From the NCBI GenBank assembly GCA_027858295.1, contig JAQICZ010000063.1:1-41501 (forward strand): DNA of 41,501 nucleotides, written 5' to 3'. Position numbers and translations under genes: made by a program. Of this stretch, positions 39,725 through 41,501 are shown in pieces. The DNA is from Nanobdellota archaeon. GTDB lineage: Archaea > Nanobdellota > Nanobdellia > Pacearchaeales > GW2011-AR1. Positions within the stretch are counted from its first letter, which is position 1, and each line of letters opens with the position of its first letter. The notes beneath the pieces were generated by a model. It worked only from the letters and a program-made list of their open reading frames with translations, was not told the origin of the DNA and did not search any database.

Positions 39725-39814
39725 AGAGAAGTTGAAACCAGAAATTTTCAACAGAGCCAATTAGACATCAAATTTATAAACTATATACTCCAATGTATAT
39801 ATCAGAGGTGTAAG

Positions 39815-40489
39815 ATGTCATTATTTGGAAAAAAAGAAAATCCCGCAAGTTCTGTACCACAGTTGCCAAAACTGCCAATATTACCAAGATTGCCAGAACG
39901 TCCTTCTTCTCCCACACCTGCATACAACGATTCTCAAGTTCCCCTAAAAGAATTCCCTACACTAGATCAATCTGATAATCCACAAGATTCTTACGAAGAC
40001 GAAAAAGAAATTCATCAATTGCCTAGTTTCCCAACAAATCAGTTTGAAGAAAAATTCTCTCAGAATACTATTAAAAATGCCATTTCAGGAAGAGATAAAA
40101 TGACTAACGTAAGTAATAGAATACCAGGAGAAAATCTTCCAGAAATGAGCCATCCTATTGAAGGTTATCAAATCGCTCATGAACCAATGGAAAAAAATCC
40201 AGAATTAGAAAAACGATTTATTCCAAAAGATGAGGATGAAGAAGAAGTAAGACAACCATCAACAAAAAGAGAAAAGCCTATTTTTATTAGAATTGACAAA
40301 TTCGAAGAATCATTAAAAATCTTTGAAAAAACAAAAGACAAGATTTCTGAAATTGAGCATTTATTAAAAGAAACAAAAGAACTCAAAAAGAAAGAGCAAG
40401 CAGAATTATCTATTTGGGAAGAAGAAATTCAAAAATTAAAACTACAAATAGAAAAAGTTGATCAAGATATTTTTTCTAAAATAGAATAA
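39815..40489 (+). CDS. proline-rich coiled-coil protein, unknown function
   Basis: 224 residues from the ATG at 39815 (MSLFGKKENPASS). This start is preferred to the track start at 39629 because GAGGTG lies six bases upstream, a TTTATAAA box about 40 bases upstream, and the extra N-terminal residues come from a heptamer array. Residues about 15-55 are proline-rich (LPKLPILPRLPERP). The middle is polar, and about 140-222 is a coiled coil ending ILFSKIE-like. I do not recognise it. It is followed after one base by another coiled-coil gene, so the products may form a complex. Confidence 0.7.
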   Translation: MSLFGKKENPASSVPQLPKLPILPRLPERPSSPTPAYNDSQVPLKEFPTLDQSDNPQDSYEDEKEIHQLPSFPTNQFEEKFSQNTIKNAISGRDKMTNVSNRIPGENLPEMSHPIEGYQIAHEPMEKNPELEKRFIPKDEDEEEVRQPSTKREKPIFIRIDKFEESLKIFEKTKDKISEIEHLLKETKELKKKEQAELSIWEEEIQKLKLQIEKVDQDIFSKIE

Positions 40490-40490
40490 T

Positions 40491-40865
40491 ATGACCAGCA
40501 CAGAAGAAAACCTAATTCATCTAAAGCTTGACTATTCTCAAGCTAAAGACGCAAAAAAACATATTCTCTCATCAGAAATTAATCTATTGAAAATTACTCA
40601 ATCAATAAAAAAATATAAAAAATTAAGATTAGAAGAATTAAAGCAAAAAGAAAAAATTGCATCAAAATTAAAGTCTACAAGAGCTGATATTCTGTCATTG
40701 CAAAAACTTATGCCCAAAGTAAAAATACCGAAAATATTAATACGAAAAGATGAACCCCAATCACAGCCACTAGAAGAAAACGGTCAAAAGATTACAAGAT
40801 ACGGAACAGTTGAAGACCAACTAAGAAAAATTCAAAGAAAACTAAAAGACCTCGAAGAACATTAA
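40491..40865 (+). CDS. coiled-coil protein, unknown function
   Basis: 124 residues, almost entirely helical and charged: a coiled coil over about 1-75, a short break KVKIPKILIRKDEPQSQP, and a last helix VEDQLRKIQRKLKDLEEH. There are no cysteines and no signal. The ATG lies one base after the stop of the preceding coiled-coil gene, indicating cotranslation and perhaps a heteromer. I do not recognise the family. Confidence 0.7.
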   Translation: MTSTEENLIHLKLDYSQAKDAKKHILSSEINLLKITQSIKKYKKLRLEELKQKEKIASKLKSTRADILSLQKLMPKVKIPKILIRKDEPQSQPLEENGQKITRYGTVEDQLRKIQRKLKDLEEH

Positions 40866-41071
40866 TTCTTAAGAATCGCCTGTCACAAACCACTAACCAC
40901 ATACTTAAGCCAACTTGAAAAGAATCAAACTACTAAATTCCCCACTAATTAAACTGCCCAAGAGCTGAGAAGCCTCTCCAATATTTATAACAAACTTCAA
41001 CTAAAATCGACAAGTCATACAACATAGCGTTAACGCTTTCTAAGAACCACCTTATTTATCAAGAACAATTT

Positions 41072-41206
41072 ATGCACGCACTGCGAGGAATAATTAAACT
41101 GCCTTAAAGTGGGTGGGTGGGCTTTCATATCAGCATTATTTCACAGAACAAAAAGCTGAGATGAATTTTGGGAGGGAATAACAAAAATCCCTAAAGGATT
41201 TTTGCA
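41072..41206. repeat. structured repeat M, copy D
   Basis: Full copy. It has ATGCACGCACTGCGAGG, AAACTGCCTTAAAGTGGG, ATATCAGC (41127-41134) pairing with GCTGAGAT (41155-41162), and ATTTC (41138-41142) pairing with GGGAAT (41174-41179). It ends in a strong hairpin CAAAAATCC-CTAAA-GGATTTTTG. It lies 200 bases after the last gene; the sequence before it holds nothing recognised. Confidence 0.78.
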
Positions 41207-41218
41207 ATTATAAAAAAT

Positions 41219-41501
41219 AATGGCTCTTCTCCCAATTTTGACTAACTCAAAAGTTTAATTCATTGATATTTAGCAACATTAGCTCATTAAAGACAAAAAA
41301 AGACCTTCGCTACCGCTCAGAATAAAGACACTTTAATTATCGACTCCGTCAGGGGCAAATATTATATTTCAAACAGAAAAACACCATCAATTTTAAAAAA
41401 ATAATTTACACTATTTGCCTCTGCCAGCGGCGATAATTCAAAATTTATATGAGCGGAGCGAACAATTTTTTCAGGTTATGTAAGTTATGTTGAGATTTAG
41501 A
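41219..41501 (+). repeat. repeat J, copy 3 (uninterrupted), running off the window end
   Basis: Inverted relative to 8740-9147 and matching it closely over about 280 bases, but lacking the 121-base repeat O. It begins TGGCTCTTCTCCCAATTTTG and contains CTTCGCTACCGCTCAG, CTCTGCCAGCGGCGATAATT and TATGAGCGGAGCGAAC. It may continue beyond 41501. Confidence 0.85.

Noticed and set aside
39660-39745. Possible hammerhead-like ribozyme (CTGACGAG ... GAAAC)
   Set aside because: The CTGANGA and GAAA pieces are present, but stem II does not connect them correctly. The local hairpins stand alone, and the sequence fits the heptamer pattern.
39503-39760. 85-residue minus-strand ORF and the first 62 codons of the 39629 ORF
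   Set aside because: Both read through the heptamer array. The ribosome binding site and box A support the ATG at 39815.

Overview
The window looks like part of an archaeal chromosome, most likely a DPANN lineage of the Woesearchaeota/Pacearchaeota kind; the phylum is an inference. It is AT-rich. Genes carry archaeal box A (TATA) elements about 25-27 bases before the start codon and mostly lack a ribosome binding site, so transcripts look leaderless. Marker genes are archaeal: GatD and GatE, archaeal AsnRS, archaeal/eukaryal-type ProRS, deoxyhypusine synthase and transcription factor E. Others look bacterial: an AspRS without its GAD domain, a full-length DisA and a DUF1003 protein.

Layout. 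1-5000: a small acidic ORF, a VapBC pair with a visible operator, a family-4 uracil-DNA glycosylase, asnS, a disordered protein and aspS. 5.3-8.1 kb: a SPOUT methyltransferase, an HD-GYP-like phosphohydrolase and a NadD-like protein without its HxGH histidines, separated by dispersed repeats. 9.2-15.1 kb: gatE, a three-gene cluster of small cysteine-peptidase-like proteins, a DUF1003 membrane protein, gatD and pyrophosphatase. 15.2-20 kb: a P-type cation ATPase coupled to a CPA2 antiporter, then an amino acid permease. 20-24.3 kb: tRNA-Arg(TCG), an HtrA-like membrane protease, two small membrane proteins with duplicated promoters, and much repeat DNA. 24.3-29.5 kb: proS followed by a tandem duplication that carries the tail of proS, a repeat and a cysteine-rich surface protein gene. 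30-35.6 kb: a DHH phosphoesterase, a small membrane protein, disA, and an operon of deoxyhypusine synthase, an unknown 119-residue protein and a PLP decarboxylase. 36.4-40.9 kb: a small membrane protein, a SpoIIM-family protein, a rhomboid protease, TFE with a histone-H1-like tail, and two coiled-coil proteins.

How the genes work together. AsnRS, AspRS, ProRS and GatDE cover four aminoacylation routes; GatDE makes Gln-tRNA from Glu-tRNA. The decarboxylase probably feeds polyamine synthesis, and deoxyhypusine synthase uses spermidine to modify aIF5A. DisA would make c-di-AMP; the DHH protein could degrade it, and the CPA2 antiporter belongs to a superfamily with known c-di-AMP-regulated members (inference).

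The most unusual part is the intergenic DNA. It is a mosaic of dispersed structured repeats, named here K, M, J, O, P, L, N and Q. Several keep their hairpins through compensatory base changes between copies, one (M) can form an H-type pseudoknot in every full copy, and one (O) is absent from an otherwise matching copy of another (J). Many share a core around AACYTGCCT. Separate arrays of degenerate 7-base units also lie between genes and reach into gene ends. I do not recognise these families, and they are the best candidate for an undescribed system here.
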